Source: Onchocerca volvulus (Eukaryota; Nematoda; Chromadorea; Rhabditida; Onchocercidae). From it: a stretch of 64,000 bases of DNA. The translations under genes and the position numbers were made by a program. The notes under the pieces were generated by a model. That model was not told the origin of the DNA and searched no databases. It was given only the letters and a program-made list of their open reading frames with translations. The stretch spans positions 8,755,609 to 8,819,608 of the forward strand of contig HG738137.1 of the NCBI GenBank assembly GCA_000499405.2. The letters are read 5' to 3'. This document shows positions 13,303-29,472 of this stretch, one piece after another. The first letter of the stretch is position 1. The number at the start of each line of letters is the position of its first letter.

Positions 13303-16300
13303 CTAATCAATTTTAACAGCCGCATAAATTCGACATAAAAAGGAGTATGCTGCATAGAAACCAATCGTGCCTGTCAAGATCCAAAATGCTAATGCCATCA
13401 AAAAGCTATAGCTGAAGTACAGAAGTGTCGGAATGAAGCCAATGATATTCAGCTGCAAATTAAAAATCTTTTTCCAAATGAATTGAATATAATACGAAAA
13501 ACCTGTTACTTCTTTCAGCTATACAAGTTTCAATTAATGAGTGTTTACCAATTACTAACATTCTTCATTCGAGATTCATAAAGAACTTGGTATATTAAAA
13601 AAAATATGGTTTATTAATTCAACTTATCATTCCCCCTCAAAATTCAGCAATTTTTATATTTAAAAAAAAAAAAAAAATCGTTAATTTTGAAAGAAAATGA
13701 TTAGTTAAACGTTTATGATCTATCTAGATATAAGGTATAAAATGAAATTTAACGAAATACAGTCAAACTTCAAGAGTTAAAAAAAAAACAAAATGGAATT
13801 TGAGTAAGTCCTACTCAATAAAACTCAATCTACACGTATTTGATCGTGGTACTGGAAGGGAAACGGAGAAGTTAATCAAAATAATAGTGGTCCTCAACAA
13901 AAGTCGTGCGTGGTTTGATCTATAGAAATAGAAAGGCTTGATGACCATTATCTGAACTTTGTCGACCGTAATCATCTTTCAATTGAATCATTACCACGAA
14001 TATGCAACAGTGAATTAAAAGATATTCAGAAAAAACATGAAAAAAAAAAAGAAATTTAAACATACTTTGCTGAAGTAATAGAAGACTGCATATCCCATCA
14101 CTGGAAAGAGCAAAAATTTTTAAGTACTCAATAAACTCAAAAATAAGAAAACTCATATCTTACTTAAACTTATATCTTACTTTTGAGATTTGGGACAGCA
14201 ATCAATGGACTTTTGATTTTTATCGATCACATGTGAGAGAAAATATAATGCTAGAAGTTGCCTAAATTACAAGTTTCTTCATTAAATAATTAGCATACCG
14301 TAAACTGCAGATCCACCACTTATAACAAAAGATTTCCACCACCAATGATAATTCTGAAATACATCAAATAAGTCCTACTGATTTATTTGAATTTTTAAAC
14401 TAAATTGAAAAAGTCAGCAAATGTATCATTGTTCTAATATCAGTCTTAAATTATCAAATTATATCATAAAATCACGAGAAACACATAATGATTAATTTTT
14501 CACAAAATTTCTAAAATTTTAAACCTCAGCACATAGAAGAAAGTATGCAACAACAATGGAAATTTGTGCGCATGATACGAAGAGAATGACACAGACGACA
14601 AATAGAAATCCGAAAAGGTAGTAGAATTGATTTTCCCAAATAGCCTGCAAAAAAAAAAAAAAAAAAAAAAAATATATCGAAGTGAAATGAAATTTCATTC
14701 ATTAACAAAATGCGTAAAAGTTAAAAATGTTAACAGCAACTGTCAGTACATTATCTCATTATTAAAAACTATCAGAATTGTCTAATTTATGCAAAGTGTC
14801 TGGCGATAATATTATGCTGGCAGATGGTGTAGCAAGCGGCTATAGAGAGATTCCTAAAAGAAACTTATATCAGCAGTTAACAATTCCGTTTTTCAATAAG
14901 CCACAGATAGTTCCTACTACAAAAAAAAAGAAAAGAGAAACTTTAAAAAGCTTTAAAAGTCTACAGAAAAGATGAAGAATAATTCGATGAAAACAGCGCC
15001 AAATGGTAGGATCCCCGCAAGAAGCATGCATGGTAACGTGTGCAAATACCAAGGCTGCTCTGGAACTTGGCGTGGGATTTGGTTTGTACGAACTGGATGC
15101 GAATAAGCCTGCAAAAAAAAAGAAAACGGAGATAAGAAAATTTTTTAAATTGAAAGTGTGTTAAATAATCATTAAGAACATTTTATTCGCTGGTGCAATA
15201 AATCTCCATTATCAATATGAATATAAAATAAACTATGTTCCATTTGAAAAAGTATGTCATGTTTATTTCGAAGTGCATAAAAACATGCCTGTTTTCGAAA
15301 ACCAAAATGAAATCCAAGGAATACAAGCGGTAGATCAACTCCAAACCATAGAAATAGAAGTGCAATCATTGTTGTAAATGGTATAGCTCCAGATGAATGT
15401 TTTCCGATCAGGAAAAAGTTCAGCAAAAAGCCAGTACCAAGGATAACTGAAGGGAAAAGTACAGCTGTCCGGAAAGCACATTTTCGAGGGGTTGTACCTG
15501 ACATCAAATTGTTTGAAAATTTTAGATGATTAATAATTTGGTAGAAAAACATGAAAAAACTAAAAAATATAAATGAAAAATATATTTCAATTGTATTTTT
15601 GTTAACTGCATTCAAATGACTCAGGAAAAATAGAAGAAAAAAATGGCCGAATCTAGGCTCTAGCTATTAAGATTCATGTATTATGCAAGAGAAGTAGTAA
15701 TGACTGCTAAGATTTTTACCTTCTTTTTGTTTTGCTTTTTTTTCTTCGATTAATTTTTATTAAATAGTTATTCCTTCTTTGTTTATTTGTTCGAAAATAT
15801 TTCATTAATGCCTAGGTTTTGAACTGAATTCAATCAATGAACTTTCGAAAACCAAAATTTAGGGAATTAAGAGAACTCCAAACATAACAAAATCGATCTC
15901 ATCTTACTTTTTCATGCGGAAAATTCTTCTAAGCGAAAGCGTGAATTTTAATGAAATTTATGCTCATCTTTCATTATAGATGAAATAACTTTTTTTTTCA
16001 GAAACGATAGAAAAATGGTAAAAACGAAGCCATAATCTATTTTCGAAAATCTTCAGAGATTAACAAAAAATAACCTCTCAACGTTCTATAAAGACGACCA
16101 GCATGATAACCAGCAACGAGACCCATCAAACAAAAAAGAACAATTGCTGCAGACATTAGTGATCCTCGACTTGCTGGTGATAACATTCCCAACATAGCGA
16201 AGAAAACCGTAACGGCGACCATACCAATAAGCTGGATACCTGTACCAACAAAATTTACCAGAAGCATTGAATTAGAAGGAGGACGAAATACATCACCGTG

Positions 16301-18711
16301 AACTAATTTCCATCCAGACTCTTCCAGAGTATCATCCTGTAACGTTGATGATTATTCAACAAATTCAGTTGCTGCAATTTTTAAAAAAAAAAAAAAAAGA
16401 TAACTGAACGAAATCAAATGATTACGAACCAATTCTTCGCCTTTATTATATTTTGCAATATCCCTCCGTACAGTTCGAACGATGATGACGCTCAAGAAGC
16501 CTTAAAAAGCAAAATATCACTGAACGTTTAAGTGAAAATCAAAAAGACTCAATCAATTCTATCTATGGTTATATTCAAACCAAAATTCTTATAAAAATAA
16601 ACATGATGTTATTTTATATTCAAATAAAAATATTCTTATATGCACAAAATGGTCATACCAAATAAACATAAAATGACGATGATCGAATTAACGATTGAGA
16701 ACCAATGGATTTGGACATCTCTCATGGACAAGTAAGTATCCCAACGACTAGCCCAAGGAACGCTACTTTCTTCCCAAGTCACCGAATAAGTCCAAATTAT
16801 ATTATTTATGCCTTTTTCTACTTGCTGATTTTTCCCATCAGTTATTGTACATTCCTGAAAACACATACATATCTTGATCAAAGTACTATGAGTTCACATC
16901 ACCCAATTTTTAGTGATGTGAAATGAAAGACCAAATTGTTTCAAAAATTAAGCGAATTCTCTAAAACTTTCTTATTCGTACATAAAAAGATAAAAATAAT
17001 GAAATAATTAACTGACATAGTGTTACCATATGAAATATATGAAAATGTTAGCAGTTCAAAACTTATAGAAAAAAGTCAAACCGGTGAATTAGATGCAAAA
17101 TTAAAACGACTGCTATCAATACTCTGTGGTTGTACTTCAAAGCCAACAACACGATAAACATTCGGCCTTGGTTGATGATAGCGTAGAATTATATCAAGAT
17201 GATTATTTACATAGTAATGACCGTTTTCTTCCCATCCAAGACGATAACCGTTCTCATAAATTACTTCATTTGTATTTTCAATCTGATATTTTGTAGTAGA
17301 TGGTAGATTATCAACTAATCTGAAACTTTCATTTGAGTTAAATAGCAGAAATCAAAACCTATAATTTAAAAAGAAGTTAAATTGTATTTTAAAATAAGTC
17401 TTGCAATACTAATGCTTTATATGAAATCCAAGTGATGAAAACTTTCAATAAATTCTATGCTCAGCACAGATTACTTTAACCTTGTAAATAAATTATTACC
17501 AAAATTCAAATCTTATTTGTTTCAATTTCCAAAATTTTACGAAAGCTAAAACTGCATTTAAATTGAAATTGTAAAATTCTACTATAACAAGAAACAGGTA
17601 TATTTACAGGTGCACATGATATTCTTCTCTGATCCTCCTTGCCAAATTTTCGGAATCTTCTGGGCTGATAGACATCGGAATGCGCGATGAGCATGTTGTA
17701 TTACATTTTACATCGCGCTTCATGAATATCTGCAAAACTCTTTAAAACTGTAAGAAAAGCAAAATCAATAATTACGTTATTCTAAATACTGAATTCTTCA
17801 GATTCCTTAATTCCATTTATTTTTTTGAAAACTTTTAAAGTTTTACTTAAAAACTAACCACAAAAGGTGTATTTACGATGCGATCACCGCGCATTACTTC
17901 ACCGAGATTTTCGGAAATGTAATGTATTGCACCCTGTGGACGACAAAAAGGTAACGAATAATATTCATATGGTACTATTGTTTTCGTTGACGTTATTTTA
18001 ATGCCCTGGAATAAAATTGAGAAGCTCAATGAATCTGAAATCAACATTTTGATTAAGTTATCTCTTTTTATTTGTCCTAGAAATTCGTTAACATCTCAAA
18101 ATATTTCGCGCTATAATGAGACAAAACTGAAAAACTAAAAATCAATTTTCATTTCCCATATGATTCTTTATATATTTTAAACAAGAGCTGTTCTTGAATT
18201 CTTGTCTCCAAAACGCAAATCACATTTATCACCAAAAATATTTATCTTTTGCTTTTCATTCACAATTTGTGCTCATCTTCAGGACTAATCCATTACAGAA
18301 GATGATCTTATGCAATCAATATTAGATTAAATCATCATAAAAGATGATCTTGCACCAATGAATATATAAATTTCTATATTCTTGAATCATATACAAATTC
18401 TCTACTTTTTTTTAGAATAAATCGTCAAAAATTTTTTTCAATAGAATGACTCACACAGCACTTTGCTCAATGTTTTAGGAACCAATCGATATTTTATAAT
18501 AAACCATTATTCAAAAAACAAACAAATTCGAATGAGATCGTTTCCCGAAAGAAAGACATAAGCAATTTGAACAAAAGCTAACCTTCACTTCAATAGGATC
18601 ACCATCTTTGAATTCAACTGGTGCAACACCCGGAACATAGAATCCTTGTTCAATACGAAATAAACTACACAACAGTAGAATCACAAGCGTAACATAATTT
18701 CGTCTTCGCAT
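13303..18711 (-). CDS. TM9SF4: Transmembrane 9 superfamily member 4 (nonaspanin)
   Basis: Thirteen exons, all phases consistent, give about 625 aa, close to the family length: 18711-18583, 18005-17859, 17729-17608, 17319-17082, 16854-16659, 16500-16430, 16336-16075, 15497-15289, 15108-14965, 14644-14525, 14353-14299, 14100-14066, 13452-13303. Residues 1-24 form a signal peptide, followed by [11 protein letters not shown], the usual mature N-terminus. Other family landmarks are [57 protein letters not shown] and GTIGFYAAY; nine membrane spans fill the second half. The protein ends in VKID, fitting the KxD/E Golgi-retention signal. Nonaspanins act in the Golgi and endosomes, in sorting of glycine-rich membrane segments, and in adhesion and phagocytosis. 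The ATG lies 2 bases after an acceptor-like aaacag, suggesting trans-splicing. Exon 8 ends with a GC donor (aaacag/gcatgt). Exon 12 has only 35 bases. Confidence 0.96.
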
Positions 18712-19404
18712 TGCTGTTTAAATTTTGTGAAACTAACTGATCTGATGGCTATTTTACCAGTTTTACCTTACTCGGAACTGTAAAGACATTCAGACAAACA
18801 ACAATATCACCTGAAATTTCAATCAAATCTTGAAACTGAATCGAACTTGCAATCCCAAAAGTCTCGACTAACAGCATGAAAATACCAAAACAAGTTACGA
18901 ATTAAGCAATAGCATATGCCTGATATGATATCATTATAAGTTATACGCATATTTTGCTAAGCAAATAATTTTTCCAACCAATATTCAATAAAATTATTCT
19001 TATAGGAGAAAAATAAATAAGTGCTCATAATTAGACATCAGGATCTTATCTGACGTAATGAATGGTCATCTATTAATTAATAAGTCAGTAGCAGCAATTA
19101 TGTCTTCTAACAAAAAAGAAAAGTGAAAACAGCGTTTTGAAGCAATTAATTAAGTTCTTTTTTACATTAAAGGTAATTGATTCCCACAATTACTTTATGA
19201 CTTCAGCAATAATTGAAATATTCAACCGCACAAAGCAGTGCAAATCACACGGAAAGAAATGAAAATTCAAATTTTGTTTAATAATTTATTCACTATTCAC
19301 AAGAAATCAGCAACATTACATTTTTTTTTTTACGACACATTCTAAGGAAAGTATTAAAAACGATAATACAAACTGCGTCCTGATTATAAAATACTGATGA
19401 TTAT
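18712..19404. other. Intergenic spacer between TM9SF4 and LYPLA-like gene
   Basis: About 690 bases between two same-strand genes. A minus-strand AATAAA (tttatt at 19285-19290) lies about 115 bases past the LYPLA-like stop and is a likely polyadenylation signal. No other feature is visible. The distance is longer than usual for adjacent operon genes, so co-transcription is not shown. Confidence 0.6.
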
Positions 19405-22457
<3,053 letters not shown>

Positions 22458-24588
22458 TTATCGCAAATAGCTTTATCGATTTGCTTGATGCAATCTTAGG
22501 TGTTATTCAAGAATGCTGCTGCAACTCGATTTACGTGAATTTCGAAAAAAAAAATTGCTATATGGTTGTGCAACTTCCGTGAAAAAAAAGAAAAACAATC
22601 CATTCATAGTCATATGAAAGTAATGAATGTGAAAAAGTTTCACTACAGTTTTTTTTTGAACTAAAGAAAAAGAAATAAATACATGTCAGTCATTTTCGTA
22701 AGCTAAAGAAAAAGAAAGGAAACCCTCGAAGCACTGTCTACCATCATATATTTATCAATGATAATTTCTGATAAACTATCCTATCAATCATATAATTACT
22801 AGAATCATTCATGTTTATAATTTCATATTCTCTGCTTTAGAAAGATTATCAGTTTTCGATATCCAACTGAAAATAAATGCCTAAAATTGAAGAATTCTAA
22901 AACAAAGACCTGACATATTGCAAGTCTGATTAATGAAGCACTTTACAATACTGGGAAATCTCATACTAAATCGTCAATAACTGCCATCTATACTGAAGTA
23001 CTACGGCTCAATCTCCGCGTAAGACTAAATCAATTTTTGCAGCGCTATTCCTTCCAAATTTTCTTACTTAACCAGTAATCCACCCCGGCCAACTTTATTA
23101 TCTGTCGCTTTTATTTCAATTATTTATATATAATCAAATATGTCTGAAATATAACAGAGCTATTTCAACTAAAAAAGAAAAAAAAACCGAAATCATTGCA
23201 CAGACATGAATTGTTTATACTCATTTGTTATACAATTATAATAGTTATTTCATAAAATTTCAAGAATTAAATTTAGTGATTCAAATAATGAAATTATATA
23301 ATATTAAATAAGTACCAGATAACATACCACATTATATTAAGCGAGTAACATGGGATAGTAAACGAATACCACGAGAGCACAACATATTTGTTCAATACTA
23401 TATGATAATTATGTAACATTAAGTGAACAATACTTAACAATGCAGTTTATGATTAACAATTGAAATATAGGTACAAACTTTTTAGCTTTGATAATCCTAT
23501 AAGTTATCCAACTTCATCTGGTAAGTCCATTTAATGAGATATCCAAATTTTCAACTTCATGTTAAAGAAGGTAATTTTTGTTAATTAATCAAAAGAGTAT
23601 TTAAACAGCCAAGCTTTACTACCATATTCACTTCGCGTCTTTCAATTTATGATTGTGATCGTCTCACTCAGTACTGAAATACTAATAAGTGAAACGGTAG
23701 AAAAAACGTTTGTCGAATAAAAGCAAAATAGAACCCCGCCTGCGAAACATTTAAGTACAAGGAATAATCAATTTGGCATACACAATGGAAGAACCACCTC
23801 ATAAAAATTCTTTTTTTTTAAATTTCGACTCTCCTAATCTAACTAATATACCTTAACATCACAAAATCTACATCAATTTGTCGATCATCAGACCAATGGT
23901 TAAAAATTTCAGACTTATATAACCATAGAAGAAACAATATGATCTACATACTTGAAATTCTATTCTTAAGTAATCAGAAAAAGAAATGAAGCTATCAATA
24001 TTAATTCGAGTATTAAATTCCTTGATATTGGTACTAATATCTAAATATTAACAGAATGATTTATCTGATTTGAATCAGTCATAAATGGCACGATAAAATT
24101 AACTCAGGAATAAGTATGAATTCTCAAACATTCAACAGACCCAAAAAAAAAGAAACAATTGCCTCGATGTCAGAAGTACCGAGAGCTTGAAAAATAGTCT
24201 AGTTTCTTTATTTTATATTTGAACAACTAATAAAAATGCTAGCCTTAAAAGAAAAATCAAATTAATAAAAAGGCCGAAAGTGCTAGGATATAATTTCAAA
24301 ATTTTAATGAGAGTTCAAATTTTATAGACAGCCACCGACTACCCAATTAGTGAAATCAACTGAAATAACTTACAAATAATATTACGACGTTCTGCTACAA
24401 AGCCTGTTTACATTGTCTAACACACATCAAATCATTGATTAAGATATGCTGTATTAAATCATCGAGGAAGTCCTCTTAATTAATTAGTTCTAATTAAAAT
24501 ATGTCGTTTTAATCATCCAGGGAATCCTCTTAGTTAATTAACTTTAATTAAATCGATGATTAAGTTAAATGCATTCAATGTTATTTAT
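22458..24588. other. Intergenic spacer between LYPLA-like and SBP2-like genes
   Basis: AT-rich, with no supportable exon. It contains a degenerate two-copy tandem repeat of about 55 bases at 24439-24549, listed separately. Confidence 0.6.
24439..24549. repeat. Two-copy degenerate tandem repeat, about 55-bp unit
   Basis: Copy one (24439-24495) and copy two (24496-24549) share the order atatg, tttaatcat/ttaaatcat, gaatcctctta or gaagtcctctta, then taattaa. They differ at roughly a quarter of positions. The repeat lies just past the 3' end of the SBP2-like gene. Confidence 0.7.
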
Positions 24589-24589
24589 T
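24584..24589 (-). promoter_or_regulatory. AATAAA overlapping the SBP2-like stop codon
   Basis: On the minus strand the stop TGA (24591-24589) runs straight into AATAAATAA, so the canonical polyadenylation hexamer shares the last base of the stop codon. If used, the 3' UTR would be only about 10-25 bases. Confidence 0.5.
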
Positions 24590-26830
24590 CAAGCAAAAAA
24601 TGATGGCTGATCAACATGGTCAGCAATCCGACAGCAAGCCATGAAGTTCACAAGTGTCTGTATCGCTGCGCTGTACGCATCCTGAAAGAATGATTATTTC
24701 AGTGGATCAATAGAAAATGTCAAAAAATTATTTTTGTTAATAATTTTCTAAAAGAAATTCCGATCTATTTATTCCTTTTTAACAATTACCGAAATTCGAA
24801 TGCATCCATATTGCTTACTGTGAGTACACCAATGAATAACAAGCACAACTAATAAATCACAATATTTAAGCAATGATAAATGTGCCAAATCTAATATCTT
24901 CATGACTAATAAAAATAGCAGTTGTTATTCATCAAAACTTTGGAACATACTTCAGCACCGCTATAATCGAGAATCGCTATTGCAGATACGATTGGCCATT
25001 TCTTTACTGCCTTAGCTAAATTATTTTTTGAAGATATCCAAAGGATATCAATGTGGTTTGATGCACAGATTTCCTTAATCTTATCGATATCAGTAGAGAG
25101 TTCAACTGAAAACGAAAATATCCGATTTGTTTTATGTTCGCAGAATTATTGAAAATGAAACGCCATAGTCCTGAGATATTTATCAGCTCGCTTATCAATT
25201 CATATTAACAAAAAACTCCGTATAATCAATTAATTACCAAAACATGGGATAAAAAGGAAAGCAATTGCTTGACCAGCTTCCAAGATAGTTGTGTAATTCC
25301 ATTTTAATATATTATACTACAAAAATAAATACTAACTCTACATTTATGATTCAACTAGGTATTTATACTATTTCAAATTGAATCAACTAAGATACTTTAT
25401 TCAATAATATAAAGCATCCTTTCAACTAAGATGCTTTCAGTAATATAAAGAGATGAGAATTCAAGACATACTTTTGTTTGTTTCGATATCACGCGCCAAT
25501 ATAACGCAACGTACTGCTTCCAGCGATAATTGCTTCAGTACCTCTTTTATACCATAGACTAATCGATGTTTTGATTTTGCCTACAAAAATTCGACAAATT
25601 TACCAACTGAAGACATCTTGTTTATGAAACAATCTTTTTCTGCTTGAATTGTTCATTCTGATCAGTTTTTCATTCTTCCTGATTTTACTAGCCCATATTT
25701 GTGATGTTAAACTGTTCAAAAAAAAAAAATATATCTCATGTTCAACTCGGGAAAGTAATTATCTAAAAAAAGGGAAATTAATTGATATTACTGCTTTTCT
25801 GTAAATAAATTCTCTCTCATTAAGATGTAAGGAAAATTGGCTAATCTATTTGAATAATTAAAAGAATAGATATTAAAGGAAAAATGAAGGAAAACTACAA
25901 AAAAAAATTTTAAACAAAAGAGAGAATATTATTATACCTTTCAAAATTCAAAATATCCAAACCTTAATTGGGTTTTTTTTCCATGCACGATCCTGAAATT
26001 TTTTAACTTTTTTCAAAAATTCTATTACCGCTGCATCAGTATCCTTTGTGGTTAAACTGAAGGGATCAAATTTATCTGAGTCCACTCTACTTTCATTGCT
26101 CTCTTGCTTTACCTGTAAGTATGTCTTGAAAAAAATAATTGCGGTATCCAAATCAAAAAATAACTCAAATTAGTTCTCTGTACAAACATAAAAAGCACTG
26201 CACATTTCTCCTCCGGAAAGAACTCAAAACTTTCCGAATTCTCATTTTCTCCTATCTTTAATACTGAATAGTTCTTTTCTGCTAAAAACTAATTTACAGC
26301 AATGTTCTGGAAGTTTTAAAGAAGTCGATAACACGATAATAGAGTAACTATTAGAAATATTCGAATGCTAGAACTATGTTTAGCTGATAAACGTGAATCA
26401 AGGAACAATAATCAGTACCATCTGGAAGTAATCCTTAGTAATACTTCAAGTGACTGAATATTTTGATAGTTTGATTATTGAAATGTAAATTTCGAAGAGC
26501 AAAAAAAAAAAAAAAAAAAAATGTTGTGAGCTTTCCAGATTTTCTTGAACAATTAAAAAATCTTCCAAAACTCTAAAATAAGTAACAAAACGTGCAGAAA
26601 TAATTGTGTCTTTTGAATGTTATTTTAGAATATATAGTGAAATGAATAAGTAAAAAGTCGCAAATTTCAAAAATTCAGGAAAAAATTTTCAAAATGACAA
26701 AAACCTCTTGATGCTTAACAGTTTTCGGTTTCGTTTCCAATACTTCGGGTGTAAGAAAATCAGCAAATAAGAGGTCATGCCTTTTCTTTCGAACAAATTT
26801 CTTTTTTTCATGAATTTCCAATCCATTCAT
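24589..26830 (-). CDS. SECISBP2: Short SECIS-binding protein 2-like (L7Ae/L30e RNA-binding domain)
   Basis: Five exons with consistent phases: 26830-26705, 26112-25963, 25580-25472, 25105-24951, 24681-24589, giving about 210 aa. The order of features matches the C-terminal half of animal SBP2: a basic start (KKKFVRKKRHDLLFADF), then FLKKVKKFQDRAWKKNPIK, KHRLVYGIKEVLKQLSL, CVILARDIE, a helix region with ICASNHIDILWISS, and LAKAVKKWPIVSAIAILDYSGAE, which is the L7Ae RNA-binding core (about residues 85-185). SBP2 binds the SECIS element in selenoprotein mRNAs, recruits the EFsec-Sec-tRNA complex and allows UGA to be read as selenocysteine. Vertebrate SBP2 has about 850 aa; here almost only the SID-like segment and the RNA-binding domain remain, as reported for reduced nematode versions. 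The start ATG was chosen as the first in the frame of the basic exon; upstream coding exons cannot be excluded. Other L7Ae proteins (RPP38, NHP2) fit the motifs less well. Confidence 0.85.
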
Positions 26831-29472
26831 TGGCCATTACCCAAGAAAGAGAATTTTTATTTGGAAAACGCTTCTAAAACTAGAAAGAAATCACATAGAA
26901 AAATGATATTGTCTATGAATAATCTCAAGCAATCCAATGATGACCTGAAATAATAATTGTACAACGCGATAAGTTAAATAAAATGAAATTAATGAAAGCA
27001 ATTTTCAAAGTTTTTGTGAAGTACTTATGTAAACTCTTCCCATAACAATTTCATCCCACCTTAGACCTAACTAATTAAAATCCTAAATTTAATTAATTAC
27101 CACGTTTGGTTCAAAAAATAATTCAAATAAGGGTAAACAAACCCTCCCATACTAATTAAAAACAGCCCACAAACACCGTGTGTCTGAGACATCATTGCAT
27201 TTCACACGTTGTTTCGCACCTTATAAATCTTCATAGTTATGCGATGATAACGAAAACTTTTGATTCAAGTAGTGGCAGTAAATTTGTTCTTTGTTCAGTT
27301 TTGAGAGGAAGTGGGACTTTATTTCTTCTTCTCTGATTTCTGAAATTTGAAAATTGAAATTCAGTGGTTTTTCCTCTTAATTCTAGGTTTTCGATTCCAA
27401 AATTTTCGGAAAATTTTTTCTTAAATTCTTTTCGTAAATAAAACATGTAACCAAAAATTATTTTCAAATTTTTTTCAAATTAAATGGATAAGTAAGGAAC
27501 TATTTTAAAAATTTTCATGTTTTCCTTTTTTCGTTTTGACTTTTTATTTTAATTTCAATTTTTATTTCGGAAAAATCTAAATATTTAACAAAATAAATCT
27601 ATTGAGGGCAATGGTTGAATTTTTAAATTTTCAGATTCTTATCTGAAAAGATCGCATTCAGTTCGTTCATCTCCTTTATCATGATAATTTAAAATTAGTA
27701 ATTGGGAACTAATCTAGTCGTAAATCAATAATTTTCTTTATGAAATTATGATTTCGATTTTTCTCCTTCTTCCTTTTCAACATACGTTTTTCACTTTTAA
27801 ATGCATTTCTTTTTATGTTCCTTGGGAAGTTATTAAGAAATTAATTTAGAAATTAGAAATTCTAACGAATTTCAACGGAACTTCGGATTGATGTGAATGG
27901 CTAATTATCCACGCAGAAACAAGAATTAAACTTTGATTTAATCATAAATTATTAATCATTTATTTAATCATTCAGTCATTTATCATTTAATCATTTTAAT
28001 CATTTAATCATAAACATCTCATGATATTTTCCAAGAGAAATTGTTTGTCTTTGATTTATATTCAGTTCATTCAAATTCAGACTTTACTTTTCATTTTTTC
28101 CGATGAACTCACAATTAGAAATGAAACTAGTTTTTCTTAATTTACATGGTGAGAAGTTTAAATATGAACTATTTGAACATTTTTCAATTATTTCACTAAA
28201 TATATAATCGTTTTAATAAATATAATAATTAAAAACAAAATAATGTAAGGTTCTTAAATTGTTTTTATTTTTTGTGAAAATTTTTCTAGAAATCTTCAAT
28301 TCGTTCATTATGAAGAAATATATTGATTTTTATTTTTTCTCCAAATTTTTTTTATTTGGAGAAAAAAATTGTTGCTTTTGAGCGAAGAAAGCCATAATAA
28401 AAGTGTAAAAATCAATGAAAGTTAACAAATTTTAAAAATAAACGTTTTTTCTTTTTTTTTTCCTTTGTTGACTATAAATGCTGCTGATTTTTTCTCCTCT
28501 AAAATTTCATTTCTAAAAGCTGCTCATTAATTAGAAAAAACTCTTCGTTTCTAAAAAAAAGTAACACTTGAGAATTTGGATCAGTTGGAATTTAATTGCT
28601 ATGAAAAATTAAAGATAAATTAGGAATTAATGATTTCAACAAGCAATTATCCATTATTTTTTAAAAATAAAAGCTAATCAGTGATGTTTTTTTAAATGTG
28701 AACTAACAAAGTTTCAAATCTTTTGGAGAAATTCCTGCAAAAATTCATTAATCGTTTTAGATATTTTTCTCTCTTATCTTTACCATCAGCTTGTCCAGTA
28801 TAAAAATTATTCTAATCTAACCATATATTTTTAACTAATAATATCAATGTGATTTTTTATTAAAATACTTGAAAAAAATTTTGTAATAAATTTTTTTTTA
28901 TGTTGAATTCGTTTTATTTTATTTAAAATTATTATATTCAGTTCAGTTTATGCCAAGATTAATCCTGAACAATTTATGAGCAGCATCCATGAATTGAAAT
29001 TCAAAAATCCATAAAGAAATAAAAACCATAACTTTAGACCAGTTATACAATTCTCTCTTGCCAACGTTAATAACTCAACATTTCTATTAAATTGTATTTC
29101 ATTATATTTTCAAGTCAAAAACTTACGTATATCATGCATTCTATGTTTCCTTTACCTTTGGTCTTCCGTTATATGACAATAAACATTTTATTCTAAAACC
29201 AAGAATTGTTGGATTTTCAATTGGATTTTCGGTTGTTTTTGTTTTTTAATAAGTTTTTTTTTTTTTAGTTTGTTCTTATTTAGCTTTTACTTTTACCAGA
29301 AATTATTTATAAATCATCCGTATTGTTTGCTATAGTATGAGAAGCAAAAAAAATAAGGGAATAATTAATTAATTGAAATTTAATTAATGAGGAAAGTAAT
29401 GTGAAGAAATTTTCTCGCACAGAAAAATTTTCGTTCTTATTAAATTTTTAATTAAACAATATTTTCAGATAT
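26831..29472. other. Divergent intergenic region between SBP2-like and IF1-like genes
   Basis: About 2.6 kb, AT-rich, no supportable exon. It should hold the promoters of both divergent genes. A repetitive run of atttaatcatt-type units occurs near 27951-28015. Confidence 0.6.
29462..29470 (+). other. Probable spliced-leader acceptor of the IF1-like gene
   Basis: tattttcag followed after 2-4 bases by the start ATG at 29473. No coding exon is visible upstream in frame, so the site most likely receives a spliced leader. A conventional 5' UTR intron is the alternative. Confidence 0.55.

Noticed and set aside
25240..25320. Exon-like segment in an intron of the SBP2-like gene (reads ILEAGQAIAFLFIPCF)
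   Set aside because: It has acceptor and donor words, but its phase does not fit the exon at 25580-25472 without a stop, and the family alignment continues directly from that exon to 25105.
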